Part shown: piece by piece, positions 16,171 through 24,231 of the stretch
Numbering within the stretch: position 1 is the first letter of the stretch
Layout: the number at the start of each line of letters is the position of its first letter
Assembly: GCA_030638455.1 (NCBI GenBank)
Contig: DAOWEP010000142.1
Span: 1 to 29,608 of the forward strand
Length of the DNA: 29,608 bases
Source of the DNA: Gammaproteobacteria bacterium
GTDB lineage: Bacteria > Pseudomonadota > Gammaproteobacteria > DAOWEP01
Direction: 5' to 3'
The notes under the pieces: model-generated
Database searches by the model: none
What the model saw: the letters and a program-made list of their open reading frames with translations, nothing else
What the model was told of the DNA's origin: nothing
Program-made: the position numbers and the translations under genes

Positions 16171-16661
16171 TATAATTTGTGTTCCTTTCGTAAATGACTG
16201 ATCAAACCACGGGATGCATCTTCAATCAGATCCAGCACCCTGTCAAAACCAGCAGTCCCACCGTAGTATGGGTCTGGCACTTCAGAGACACCGAGATCTG
16301 GCGCATAGCTCAGAAACAAACCTAACTTGTATTCCATTCCCTTAGGACAGATTTGTTCAAGATTAGCCAGATTTTCTCTATCCATTGCCAGCACATAATC
16401 AAACACATCAAAATCATCCGCAGTCGCCCTGCGGGCACGTAACGGGCTAAGGTCAACCTCCCTTTTCAGGGCTGCCTGTTGGGCGCGCCTGTCTGGTGGC
16501 TCTTTGACATGGTATGCATGCGTACCGGCTGAATCCACTTCTATAAGGCCGGACAAACCCTCCTGCTCAATCAGGTGTTGAAAAACACCATGTGCAGTAG
16601 GGGAACGGCATATATTTCCGAGACATACAAACAGGACTTTAATGCTATTTCTCGTTTTCAA
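16170..16661 (-). CDS. low-molecular-weight protein tyrosine phosphatase
   Basis: This cytosolic phosphatase family removes phosphate from tyrosines; bacterial members often act on capsule-linked tyrosine kinases or on arsenate-type substrates. The 163-residue protein has the P-loop VCLGNICRS with nucleophile Cys13 and Arg19, and the general acid Asp130 in VPDPYYGG. The intact CLGNICR(S) loop favours a phosphatase over arsenate reductase. No tyrosine kinase or polysaccharide gene is nearby. Many relatives are found just after kdsB; here a group of small genes lies between. Confidence 0.93.
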   Translation of the reverse strand: MKTRNSIKVLFVCLGNICRSPTAHGVFQHLIEQEGLSGLIEVDSAGTHAYHVKEPPDRRAQQAALKREVDLSPLRARRATADDFDVFDYVLAMDRENLANLEQICPKGMEYKLGLFLSYAPDLGVSEVPDPYYGGTAGFDRVLDLIEDASRGLISHLRKEHKL

Positions 16662-16822
16662 AAGGCTTAATCTATGTTTTACGTATTATGCTAACAGAAG
16701 GATGTATATTTATTAATCAACATTGTATATGAAAATCAACTATAGTATCTGCTGGATTGCATACTAAGCCACTATAGACAATTCTGATAGACTGTCTTTC
16801 AATATTCGCTATTATTAAAACT

Positions 16823-17086
16823 ATGCAACGGATCGTAATCGACATTAAGGATTTGCAAAATAAAATCGGCATGCGTGTCTGGCATGAGGGCCAGGAATGC
16901 TGTGTAGTTGAAATACTGGAAGATCAACCTGCACTGGTACTGGTGGCAGATGATACCGATTCCATACAGGCAGATCAGTTTGGAAGCCCGCATCGTAAGG
17001 TCCCGCTGAGCTTTATTGTCCAGGTGTTGAGCCCATGTGGTGAGGAACTGCACCCCGACTATGAGGCACTGGACTGGCTAGATTAA
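16823..17086 (+). CDS. conserved-looking hypothetical protein, 87 residues
   Basis: I do not recognise a named family. The frame from ATG 16823 has normal codon use for this region and ends in a short gap before the convergent HIT gene. The product is acidic, about 9.9 kDa, with no signal peptide or membrane helix. It is predicted to be mostly beta strands (GMRVWHEGQECCVVEILED, PALVLVADD, RKVPLSFIVQVL), which suggests a small barrel, perhaps SH3-like or OB-like. Two of the three cysteines are adjacent (Cys27-Cys28). Its 161-bp upstream region is shared with the divergent phosphatase gene. Confidence 0.7.
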   Translation: MQRIVIDIKDLQNKIGMRVWHEGQECCVVEILEDQPALVLVADDTDSIQADQFGSPHRKVPLSFIVQVLSPCGEELHPDYEALDWLD

Positions 17087-17109
17087 CGGGTTTCGTATCC
17101 TTTAAGAGG

Positions 17110-17526
17110 CTATTTTTTACCGTTAGCCATTATACTGCTGGCAAGTATTCGTATATTTTCAATTTCAGAAGCAGAATAAGGCCTTTTTTCTTTCTCTCCC
17201 CACACCACGCCCGGCCAGCAATAATCATCTTTTCTTCTGCCTACTACATGCACATGTAGTTGATTGACAATATTGCCAATCGTACCAATATTGAGTTTAT
17301 CTGTTTCAAAAGAGTCACAGACAAATTCCGAGAGTATATTAATTTCCTTGTACAGGGTATTTTGCTGCTCAGCCGTTAACAGGCAGATTTCATTTTCTTC
17401 TACCTTCGGCACCAGAATAAACCAGGGAACCAATGAATTATTCATCAACAAAACCAGACTTAACTCCAGCTCTCCAAGCCGAATACAATCCGCCTCTAAC
17501 CGGGGATCAAGAACAAATTTGACCAT
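17110..17526 (-). CDS. HIT domain protein
   Basis: HIT proteins are nucleotide hydrolases or transferases. The 138 residues include the hallmark segment NQLHVHVVGRRKDD (88-101). The usual His-x-His-x-His is here Gln89-x-His91-x-His93, which keeps the expected nucleophile (the middle His) and the last His. The opening FVLDPRLEADCIRLGELELS and WFILVPKVEE match a bacterial HIT group common in Gammaproteobacteria. An EIENIRILASSI tail follows. The substrate is unknown. It is convergent with the 87-residue gene, 23 bp away. Confidence 0.88.
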   Translation of the reverse strand: MVKFVLDPRLEADCIRLGELELSLVLLMNNSLVPWFILVPKVEENEICLLTAEQQNTLYKEINILSEFVCDSFETDKLNIGTIGNIVNQLHVHVVGRRKDDYCWPGVVWGEKEKRPYSASEIENIRILASSIMANGKK

Positions 17527-17632
17527 AAGACTGGGCTTGTTCTGCGTAAAATACTAATGGGTTTACCTCGGCAACCATTGGATCTTTCCTGCGCTGACTT
17601 ACAATATTGGTAAAACATCAGACGATACTGAT

Positions 17633-17848
17633 TTATTTTTTTCCCGTAGCCTCTTCAATTTCCTTATCCCTCCTTTCTACTGCTTCATCGGCTTTTTTCT
17701 GTACCTCTTCAGCCTTTTCCAGTGTCTTCATGTATCCGGACATAATATGGTCGTCTTTCACTATCTTTTCTGCTGGTGCTTTATCTGTCTCATCACATGC
17801 CATCAGGAAAAATAATAACGATACAGATATATATTTAAATATTTTCAA
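17633..17848 (-). CDS. small lipoprotein with a coiled-coil tail
   Basis: The 71-residue product has a lipoprotein signal: basic MKIFKY, a hydrophobic core and the lipobox LMAC, so Cys18 would be lipidated. Asp19 follows directly. In enterobacteria Asp at this place keeps lipoproteins in the inner membrane. The mature part is highly charged, with a heptad-like Lys/Glu stretch (about 38-66) that should form a helix or coiled coil. The start is TTG at 17848, supported by AAGGA eight bases upstream. It overlaps the end of the YtoQ gene by 14 bp, so the two are probably coupled. No named family is recognised. Confidence 0.75.
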   Translation of the reverse strand: MKIFKYISVSLLFFLMACDETDKAPAEKIVKDDHIMSGYMKTLEKAEEVQKKADEAVERRDKEIEEATGKK

Positions 17849-18293
17849 CTGCGTAGTCCTTCATTACGTATTTCAGGACATCAACAACCTGACCTGTAGT
17901 AGTCGTCCATGCCATGGCAGCCGCATCTACCTCCTTCAAAGGGTGAGTGATATCCTCTGCATGCAGAGTAATATACGGCATGCCTAATGCTGCGCAGTAG
18001 CCTGCATCAAATGCTGCATTCCATTGCTTGTACTTGTCGCCAAACCGGACCACCATGACATCGCAATTTTCAATCAGGGTCTTTGTCCGAATGGCATTTA
18101 TCTTTGCAGACTTATGGTCACGCCAGAACGGGTTTGATTCCGAGCCCAGATGGTCTCCTGCCGCATCGCTGGCCTTATGATCAGTAACGGCTGAAGTAAA
18201 GTTAATATCCAGTCCATTTTTTTTAGCGCCCTGCTTGATCTTATCTCGCCAGTCAGTATGTATTTCACCTGACAGGTATACATTCAATGTCAT
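17835..18293 (-). CDS. ytoQ: YtoQ family protein
   Basis: The 152-residue protein matches the YtoQ family of B. subtilis and many Proteobacteria, known from genomes but without an established function. Signature stretches are VYLSGEIHTDWRDKI (5-19), the KINAIRTKTLIENCDVMVVRFGDKYKQWN segment in the middle and ITHPLKEVDAAA near the end. The fold appears to be of the nucleoside-2-deoxyribosyltransferase type (AGEIH start, Asp and Glu residues in the pocket), so a nucleotide-related activity is plausible but not shown. It leads a two-gene unit with the lipoprotein. Confidence 0.88.
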   Translation of the reverse strand: MTLNVYLSGEIHTDWRDKIKQGAKKNGLDINFTSAVTDHKASDAAGDHLGSESNPFWRDHKSAKINAIRTKTLIENCDVMVVRFGDKYKQWNAAFDAGYCAALGMPYITLHAEDITHPLKEVDAAAMAWTTTTGQVVDVLKYVMKDYAVENI

Positions 18294-18368
18294 TATTTCA
18301 ACTCCTCGTGAACTTCACACTATCATTACCAAAGCTCATATGTGCCTGTGTAACGGCATGATTATTTT

Positions 18369-18671
18369 TTACTGTTTATCTATATTCTGAACAAGCACCC
18401 AGGGCTTTACTACCACTGCCCATACGCTCGCATTCGTATTTAGCCACTCCCTCGCCTGTTCATCGGTTACACCGTTTACATACCCACTACTCATCCATTG
18501 AGCCACTTCAGATTTATTGTCCTGACTTACCTGTAAGGCAACCTCCACCAAATCAAGTGACGGACCAACTGCTATCGCTTTCCCTGCGGCAAAGAATCGC
18601 TGAAGTTCCTTCCAGGCTATTTTAGAGGTTTCAAGATTGATTTTTTCGTGTAAACCTTTTTCTTCATCCAT
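18369..18671 (-). CDS. DUF2288 family protein
   Basis: This 100-residue cytosolic protein resembles the DUF2288 family: an INLETSKIAWKELQRFFAAGKAIAV opening, LDLVEVALQVSQDN, then WLNTNASVWAVVVKPWVLVQ at the end. No function is known for the family. It has a gap of 75 bp to the YtoQ gene and 124 bp to kdsB, both without visible genes or clear promoters. Confidence 0.8.
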   Translation of the reverse strand: MDEEKGLHEKINLETSKIAWKELQRFFAAGKAIAVGPSLDLVEVALQVSQDNKSEVAQWMSSGYVNGVTDEQAREWLNTNASVWAVVVKPWVLVQNIDKQ

Positions 18672-18795
18672 AACAATAATAAAACACTTTTTCTATAAAT
18701 TAGAATGATTCAGAGGGACTATTGTTACTCTACACCGATTCCGAAGCTACTAATGATATAACATGATTTAATTTTGCCTCAAAAACCAATCACAA

Positions 18796-19554
18796 TCATT
18801 CCAAAAGTGATGCCACCCTCTCCAGGTCTTCCTGCGTATCTACCCCATGTCCCGGTGGCGCTTCTGAAACACTGACATGTATCCTTACCCCGTGATACAG
18901 GGCCCGTAATTGTTCCAGTGATTCTGCCTGCTCCGGGTAACAGGGTTTCATCTGACTGTATTGGCCAAGAAAATCTACCCGATAACCGTACAGGCCCACA
19001 TGCCGGTAATGCACTGAATCCTCCGGCAAGGTCTCCTGGGTTTCGGCAAAGGCCTTTCGATCCCACGGGATGGTGGCGCGGCTGAAATACAGAGCATAAC
19101 CTTGATGATCCATGATGACCTTTACCACATGTGGATCAAACAACTCTGCGGTGGTGGTGATGGGTGTGCAGAGTGTGGCGATACCTGCATCTTTATATTG
19201 TTCGAGGTCATCGGCTACCTGCCTGATCAATTTCGGGTTCATCAGGGGCTCATCCCCCTGCAGGTTGATGACGATGGTGTCCGAACTCCAGTTATTGATA
19301 CGGGCGACCTCTGCTATGCGGTCTGTGCCAGAAGGGTGTGAAACTGATGTCATGCAAACCGTAGCGTTAAACATGCCAGCGACCTCTGCTATGCGTTCAT
19401 TGTCCGTGGCGATAATGACTTCTTCTGCCCCGCTTTCTACTGCCCTTGCATATACATGTTCCACCATCGGTTTTCCGGCAATCTCCAGTAACGGCTTACC
19501 AGGTAAGCGACTGGAGCCATAACGTGCCGGGATAACAACCTTGAATGAACTCAT
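18796..19554 (-). CDS. kdsB: 3-deoxy-manno-octulosonate cytidylyltransferase (KdsB)
   Basis: KdsB activates KDO with CTP to CMP-KDO for the LPS inner core. The 252 residues begin with the nucleotide-binding PARYGSSRLPGKPL (8-21) and include ATDNERIAEV, SGTDRIAEV, INLQGDEPL (metal-binding Asp) and HVGLYGYRVDFL. Length matches E. coli KdsB (248). It lies 13 bp downstream of ycaR, the standard arrangement. Confidence 0.97.
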   Translation of the reverse strand: MSSFKVVIPARYGSSRLPGKPLLEIAGKPMVEHVYARAVESGAEEVIIATDNERIAEVAGMFNATVCMTSVSHPSGTDRIAEVARINNWSSDTIVINLQGDEPLMNPKLIRQVADDLEQYKDAGIATLCTPITTTAELFDPHVVKVIMDHQGYALYFSRATIPWDRKAFAETQETLPEDSVHYRHVGLYGYRVDFLGQYSQMKPCYPEQAESLEQLRALYHGVRIHVSVSEAPPGHGVDTQEDLERVASLLE

Positions 19555-19567
19555 ATTCTGAATCTGG

Positions 19568-19750
19568 TTATGCTATTTCTTCATCTGCCGGAAGTTTTCT
19601 GGCTTCGTCTTCCAACATTACCGGGATGTCATCGCGTATGGGATAGGCTAACCGGTCAAGCTTGCAAATGAGTTCCTGCGCCTCTTTGTTATATACCAGG
19701 GTTCCCTTGCAAATCGGGCAGGCCAGGATGTCGAGTAATTTGGTATCCAT
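19568..19750 (-). CDS. ycaR: Trm112-like zinc-ribbon protein YcaR
   Basis: A 60-residue protein opening MDTKLLDILACPICKGTL, with ELICKLDRLAYPIRDDIPVML following, closely matches E. coli YcaR. The Cys10-x-x-Cys13 pair and Cys29 recall the Trm112 zinc fold, which acts as a partner for methyltransferases in eukaryotes. The bacterial role is not established. It lies between lpxK and kdsB as in most Gammaproteobacteria. Confidence 0.94.
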   Translation of the reverse strand: MDTKLLDILACPICKGTLVYNKEAQELICKLDRLAYPIRDDIPVMLEDEARKLPADEEIA

Positions 19751-19805
19751 TACGTCCTCACTTTGTCTTGCTATACGTTAATTTACTTTAGGTTAAACAG
19801 TCACT

Positions 19806-20807
19806 TCAAATCTTATGATGCACCTTTTCTTCGGTCACCCTTTTTAACAGGACTTTCAGCCGTTGACTAAACCGTTCATCGATTTTTGTATCGGCCGGTA
19901 CAAACCAGGCGCGGGCTTTCAAAAATCGCCTGCACTTAACCGCATCTTTCTCTGTCATGATGATATCAAGTGTATCATCAAAGCTGATGTCACTCTCGGT
20001 ATATCTATGATGGTCCGGGAACGGGTGCTCAATCAGATCCAGCCCCTTACTGCGCAAGGCCCCAAAGAATCGATCCGGGTTTCCTATACCGGCAACAGCA
20101 TGTACCGGTTTGCCCTTGAAGCTTTCGAGTGATTGATTCTGCTCGTGGTTATTCAACTTTATTGTATTTTCGACCGACATACCCATGGAGAATTCTCCAC
20201 GGCCCCCTCTGCCATTGCATATTTGTATGTCTACTTCATCGAGCCGGCTGAGTGGCTCACGAAGTGGCCCTGCCGGCAGGCAATGCTGGTTGCCAAAACG
20301 CCGGATACCATCAATCACGACTATTTCAATATCGCGATCCAACGCATAATGCTGCAAGCCATCATCCGAAATGATCACATCACAATCACTGAACTGTAAA
20401 AGCCCCTTTGCGGCTGCAACCCGGTCTGGCCCTACTGCAATCGGGCAGTTACATCGCTGTGCCAGTAATACCGCTTCATCACCTACCATTTCCGGGTCAC
20501 TATCCGGCCTTACCTGCTGTGGCCAGTGCTTTGCGTGGCCTTTGTAGCCACGGCTTACAATACCCGGATAGTAGCCGACACTTTTTAAAAACTCTACCAT
20601 CCATATTACTAATGGCGTTTTGCCACTTCCACCCACTGTAATGTTACCCACCACGATCACAGGAACAATGACTTTATGTGTTTTGAAAAGCCCGGTAGCG
20701 TAGGCCTTACGACGTAAATACACGAGTGCGCAGAAGAGCCAGGAAAATGGCAGCAATAAATTCGGCAGCGGGTTTTTTTTATACCAGTAGTTTTCCAGTC
20801 TTGTCAT
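19806..20807 (-). CDS. lpxK: tetraacyldisaccharide 4'-kinase (LpxK)
   Basis: LpxK phosphorylates the 4' position of the lipid A disaccharide at the inner membrane. From ATG 20807 it has 333 residues, near the family length. An N-terminal membrane-associated helix (about 15-30) precedes the P-loop GNITVGGSGKTPL (54-66). DDGLQHYALDRD and the late TEKDAVKC are family motifs. The frame stays open upstream into msbA, but AGGA seven bases before 20807 and the usual MTRLENYWYKKN opening decide this start. It follows msbA after 61 bp. Confidence 0.95.
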   Translation of the reverse strand: MTRLENYWYKKNPLPNLLLPFSWLFCALVYLRRKAYATGLFKTHKVIVPVIVVGNITVGGSGKTPLVIWMVEFLKSVGYYPGIVSRGYKGHAKHWPQQVRPDSDPEMVGDEAVLLAQRCNCPIAVGPDRVAAAKGLLQFSDCDVIISDDGLQHYALDRDIEIVVIDGIRRFGNQHCLPAGPLREPLSRLDEVDIQICNGRGGRGEFSMGMSVENTIKLNNHEQNQSLESFKGKPVHAVAGIGNPDRFFGALRSKGLDLIEHPFPDHHRYTESDISFDDTLDIIMTEKDAVKCRRFLKARAWFVPADTKIDERFSQRLKVLLKRVTEEKVHHKI

Positions 20808-20868
20808 TCTGGATTCCTGTATATTGCTGAAAAAAATAACAATTTCGATCTCATTCATTATGCGAGTG

Positions 20869-22686
20869 CTATGTATCGGTATCAAACTCCATACGATACA
20901 GTGCCGCGTAATGCCCTTTATTGTCGATCAACTCCTGATGTGTACCTGTTTCCACGATTTCACCACCATCCAGCACGATGATTCTATCTGCCTTTTCTAC
21001 GGTAGACAGTCGGTGTGCGATGACCAGCGTGGTTCTGTCCCGCATTAACCTGTCCAGACCCGCCTGTACATGAAACTCGGATTCGGTATCCAGTGCAGAG
21101 GTGGCCTCATCGAGTATCAGTACAGGTGAATTTTTCAACAAGGCTCGGGCAATTGCAATGCGCTGGCGCTGACCACCGGAAAGCAATACGCCATTTTCAC
21201 CGGTAATGGTCTGCAACCCATCCGGAAGCTTTTCAATAAATTCCATCGCATGGGCAGCCTCTGCCGCACGAATTATCTCTTCCTTTGTTGCTTTTTCCAT
21301 AGCGCCATAGGCGATATTGCGCTCAATCGTATCGTTAAACAGCGTTACCCTTTGGTTGACGAGCGCAATCTGGTTACGCAATGCCTCTCGTTTGTATTCT
21401 CTTATATCTACACCATCGAGCAGGATATTACCTGTTTCTATTTCATAGAACCGGGGTAACAAGTTTACCAGTGTCGATTTCCCACTACCGGAACGCCCGA
21501 CAAGGGCTACTGTCTGTCCCGCTTCTATCTTTAGAGAGATATTGCTCAGAACCAGAGTTTTGTCTTTGTGATAGGCAAAGCTAACATCCCTGAATTCAAG
21601 ATTACCTTTCGCCCTGGCCAGCGTTTTGTTGCCGGTTTCCGGCTCCGGATCCGCATCAAGCACTGCAAAGATACTATCGGCAGCGGCTATGCCCTGCTGG
21701 ATACCGCCGGTCACCATGGTCAGTCGTTTTAATGGCGGCAATAACATTAGCAGTGCCGTTACAAACGACATAAATGTACCCGGCGTAGTGATCTCTCCCA
21801 TGTAATCAGAGGTCGCCATATACACAATACCTGCCAGCGCAGTCGCCACAACAAACTGTACCAGCGGCACACTTGCCGCAGAGGTAACGACCAGCTTCAT
21901 CTGCTGTTTTCGGTTGGATTCATTCACCTCTTCAAAATGCCGCGTTTCATATTCCTGTCCACCAAACGTCTTTACGATATGGTGACCATCAATGACTTCC
22001 TGAGTTATGTGGGTTACGTCTCCCATGCTGTTCTGGATACGTGTACTGATGCGACGAAACCGGCGGCTGATAATCACAATGATAATCGCAATAAACGGGC
22101 CACAAATCGCAAAAGTCAGTGCCAGCATTCCACTCAGATAAAACATATAGGCCAGCAATCCTAATGCGGTTAATGTGTCACGGATCAATACCGTGATCGA
22201 GTCCGTGGTTGCCTGGGCAACCTGTTCTACATTATAGGTAAGCTTTGAGATCAGTTTGCCGGATGTACTGCTATCATAAAAACTCGTTGGCAAGGTAAGC
22301 AGGCGTGAAAATAGCTGGCTTCGCATTTGCTTGATCACCTTCCTGCCTATCCATTTCATACAATAGGTGGACATAAAACCCGCCAGCCCCCTTACCAGAA
22401 ACAGCCCCAGTAGCAACAAAGGTGTTTGCCGGATGGCTTCCGGGTCTTGTGCCACAAAACTATCGTCTGTCATGTACTTAATGAGTGCGGCAAAGGCTGG
22501 TTCGGTAGCTGCATAGATGGCCATTCCAACAACTGCGATTAGAAAAGCAGTCCAGTAGGGAAATGCATAACGCAGCAAACGGCCATAGGTATCAACTCCC
22601 TTGTTGCTGACCACGAGAGTGGCTGCATCGTTTGTCGCTGCAGGGGTTTCAGAATTTGCTGTGGTCTGAGTGGAGGTCCCAGTCAT
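20869..22686 (-). CDS. msbA: lipid A export ABC transporter MsbA
   Basis: MsbA flips core lipid A across the inner membrane, driven by ATP. The 605 residues comprise a six-helix transmembrane domain (about 45-325) and a nucleotide-binding domain with Walker A GRSGSGKST (397-405), signature LSGGQ (502-506), Walker B VLILDE (522-527) and switch His558. An unusually Thr/Ala-rich N-terminus of some 28 residues precedes the first helix. Its ATG overlaps the exbD stop by one base. The location before lpxK supports MsbA over other ABC exporters. Confidence 0.96.
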   Translation of the reverse strand: MTGTSTQTTANSETPAATNDAATLVVSNKGVDTYGRLLRYAFPYWTAFLIAVVGMAIYAATEPAFAALIKYMTDDSFVAQDPEAIRQTPLLLLGLFLVRGLAGFMSTYCMKWIGRKVIKQMRSQLFSRLLTLPTSFYDSSTSGKLISKLTYNVEQVAQATTDSITVLIRDTLTALGLLAYMFYLSGMLALTFAICGPFIAIIIVIISRRFRRISTRIQNSMGDVTHITQEVIDGHHIVKTFGGQEYETRHFEEVNESNRKQQMKLVVTSAASVPLVQFVVATALAGIVYMATSDYMGEITTPGTFMSFVTALLMLLPPLKRLTMVTGGIQQGIAAADSIFAVLDADPEPETGNKTLARAKGNLEFRDVSFAYHKDKTLVLSNISLKIEAGQTVALVGRSGSGKSTLVNLLPRFYEIETGNILLDGVDIREYKREALRNQIALVNQRVTLFNDTIERNIAYGAMEKATKEEIIRAAEAAHAMEFIEKLPDGLQTITGENGVLLSGGQRQRIAIARALLKNSPVLILDEATSALDTESEFHVQAGLDRLMRDRTTLVIAHRLSTVEKADRIIVLDGGEIVETGTHQELIDNKGHYAALYRMEFDTDT

Positions 22687-23105
22687 TAATTTTCAGTTGC
22701 CTGTGTGGTGGCAATGGAAAGATTAACGAATCCGAGTTGTTTAGCCGCATCCATGGCAGTAATAAAGGCCTGATGGGGTGACTTAGCATCCGCCCTAATA
22801 ATAAATGGGATTGTGTTGCTACCCTTGGAAATTTTATAAATAGCGGTTTTCAGGGTCTCGATTTTCCGGTTGACTACTTCCTGCTTGTTTATGAAATAGC
22901 GCCCTTCTGCATCGATCACGATCTCAATCGTTTCCTTCTTTTGCTCTACAGCCTTGGCACTTGCCTCCGGTAAATCGATCTTTAGCTCTGCATCGTGTTT
23001 GAACGTGGTCGATACCATAAAAAAGATCAGCAGTAGAAAAACCACATCAATAAGTGGCGTAAGGTTTACGTCTACATGATCGCGTCTTTGGGGTTTCAGA
23101 TTCAT
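22686..23105 (-). CDS. exbD: ExbD/TolR family biopolymer transport protein
   Basis: ExbD works with ExbB as a proton-driven motor across the inner membrane. The 139 residues have a single helix near the N-terminus (about 14-36) containing the proton-conducting Asp20 in NLTPLIDVVFLLLIFFM, followed by a periplasmic domain ending around AAKQLGFVNLSIAT. ATG overlaps the exbB stop by four bases. No tonB is adjacent. Pairs of this type next to msbA-lpxK are common, and a link to envelope lipid transport has been suggested from context only. Confidence 0.93.
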   Translation of the reverse strand: MNLKPQRRDHVDVNLTPLIDVVFLLLIFFMVSTTFKHDAELKIDLPEASAKAVEQKKETIEIVIDAEGRYFINKQEVVNRKIETLKTAIYKISKGSNTIPFIIRADAKSPHQAFITAMDAAKQLGFVNLSIATTQATEN

Positions 23106-23737
23106 TCTCTATAGTCCGAAAGCGTTTCTTTTGACCTTGTCCCGTGCATGACTTCAACCAGCTTGACGGCCTCCTGCTCCATGGCAACCACTAGTTCATC
23201 TACACGGCCGCTGAAGTATCGGTAAAACATCAGACTGGGAATGGCGACGACGAGCCCGGCCGCAGTTGTAATCAGAGCTTCGGATATCCCGCCCGCCAGA
23301 CTCCCGACATTACCTACTCCCTGGGTAGTAAGATTTGAAAATACCTTGATCATGCCAATAACTGTCCCTAAAAGCCCTAATAATGGTGTAACTGCTGCGA
23401 TCGTGCCAAGACTATTCAGGTATCGCTGTAACTCATGGACGATAAGTCGACCGGTATCCTCAATAGCCTCCTTCATTACCTCACGCTCTTTGTCACGGTT
23501 GAACAATCCGGCTGCGAGAATACTACCAAGCGGGGAATCATTCCTCAGCTTCATTACCTGTTCATTATCCAGCTGGTCATTCCTTTCCCAATGCCAGACC
23601 TGCGCAACCAACTGGTTGGGTATAACGCGTTTCTTCTGTAGGGCCCATAGGCGCTCCACAATAATCGCTAACGCGATTACCGAGCAAGCAATAATCGGAA
23701 GCATCAACCATCCGCCAGCAGTTACTATTTCCCACAC
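23102..23737 (-). CDS. exbB: MotA/TolQ/ExbB family proton channel
   Basis: The 211-residue protein has the ExbB layout: a helix at about 8-30, a cytoplasmic loop, then two helices (about 112-135 and 150-180) with the family signature TPLLGLLGTVIGMIKVF and GISEALITTAAGLVVAIPSL. The start is GTG at 23737, with AGGGG ten bases upstream; an ATG nearby is out of frame. It leads the exbB-exbD-msbA-lpxK-ycaR-kdsB unit, and the preceding 140 bp must hold the promoter. Confidence 0.93.
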   Translation of the reverse strand: MWEIVTAGGWLMLPIIACSVIALAIIVERLWALQKKRVIPNQLVAQVWHWERNDQLDNEQVMKLRNDSPLGSILAAGLFNRDKEREVMKEAIEDTGRLIVHELQRYLNSLGTIAAVTPLLGLLGTVIGMIKVFSNLTTQGVGNVGSLAGGISEALITTAAGLVVAIPSLMFYRYFSGRVDELVVAMEQEAVKLVEVMHGTRSKETLSDYRE

Positions 23738-23877
23738 GTTTCACATACCCCTTTTTTTGTATTGATAGCGAATTGATGACCAGATCGCGATATATTTTAT
23801 ATTCTTATTGAAGCTTAAGCCTTAATTTTAATAGCTTATATAGCTCCAGACCAAATCATACTTGATTTTAACACTAA

Positions 23878-24136
23878 GTACTCCTTCAAGGTGATATTTT
23901 GGGGTTCAGTTGGTCTGTCAATGTTTATGGTAAAACATGCCTCACAGCGAATGGCCGCAGCCCTTTGCAAGAGGCGCAACACAGCCATGAGCATTGACAG
24001 ACCAACCCTTTTCGGAGATTCCTCTGTAATGTCCCACAGTCGGCGTTGCAGTGCTTGACAAGGGCGAGGCACACTGCGCCTTGCAGCGAAACACCACAGG
24101 TGTGCTGAATCCAAAAATATCACCTTGAAGGAGCAC
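23878..24136. mobile_element. MITE-like element with long terminal inverted repeats
   Basis: The ends (23878-23909 and 24105-24136) are inverted copies of about 32 bp, beginning GT(A/G)CTCCTTCAAGGTGATA and differing at three positions. Inside is a second, perfect 15-bp inverted repeat, GTTGGTCTGTCAATG (23909-23923) against 23992-24006. The 259-bp length, long inverted ends and lack of a transposase fit a miniature inverted-repeat element moved by a transposase elsewhere. A TA dinucleotide lies at or within one base of both ends (23875-23876 and 24137-24138), compatible with a Tc1/IS630-type target. A 67-codon frame inside it has no recognised homology. It sits between the cytochrome cluster and exbB. 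Confidence 0.75.
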
Positions 24137-24174
24137 TAGCTGCACCCTGTTGCGGAATCAACCCGCATATTTTA

Positions 24175-24206
24175 TTCAGGATACAAAATTTTGTGTCTTG
24201 CCTGAA
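24175..24206 (-). terminator. possible weak terminator after the 14-heme cytochrome gene
   Basis: TTCAGG and CCTGAA enclose the self-complementary ACAAAATTTTGT about 26 bases after the stop. The stem is interrupted and no T-run follows on the minus strand, so termination may not be efficient. Confidence 0.25.
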
Positions 24207-24231
24207 CCGAATAGTCTTAAAGTTTTAGGCT

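Noticed and set aside
17556..17579. imperfect hairpin AATGG-GTT / AACCATT downstream of the lipoprotein gene
   Set aside because: A bulged 7-bp stem with little T-run; too weak to call a terminator.
20808..20885. 26-codon N-terminal extension of lpxK into msbA
   Set aside because: A Shine-Dalgarno and the family's usual first residues point to ATG 20807; the extension is not similar to LpxK.
23942..24145. 67-codon minus-strand frame with several cysteines inside the repeat element
   Set aside because: It lies almost wholly within the inverted-repeat element, has no ribosome-binding site and no recognised family; the element's inverted-repeat structure explains the sequence.
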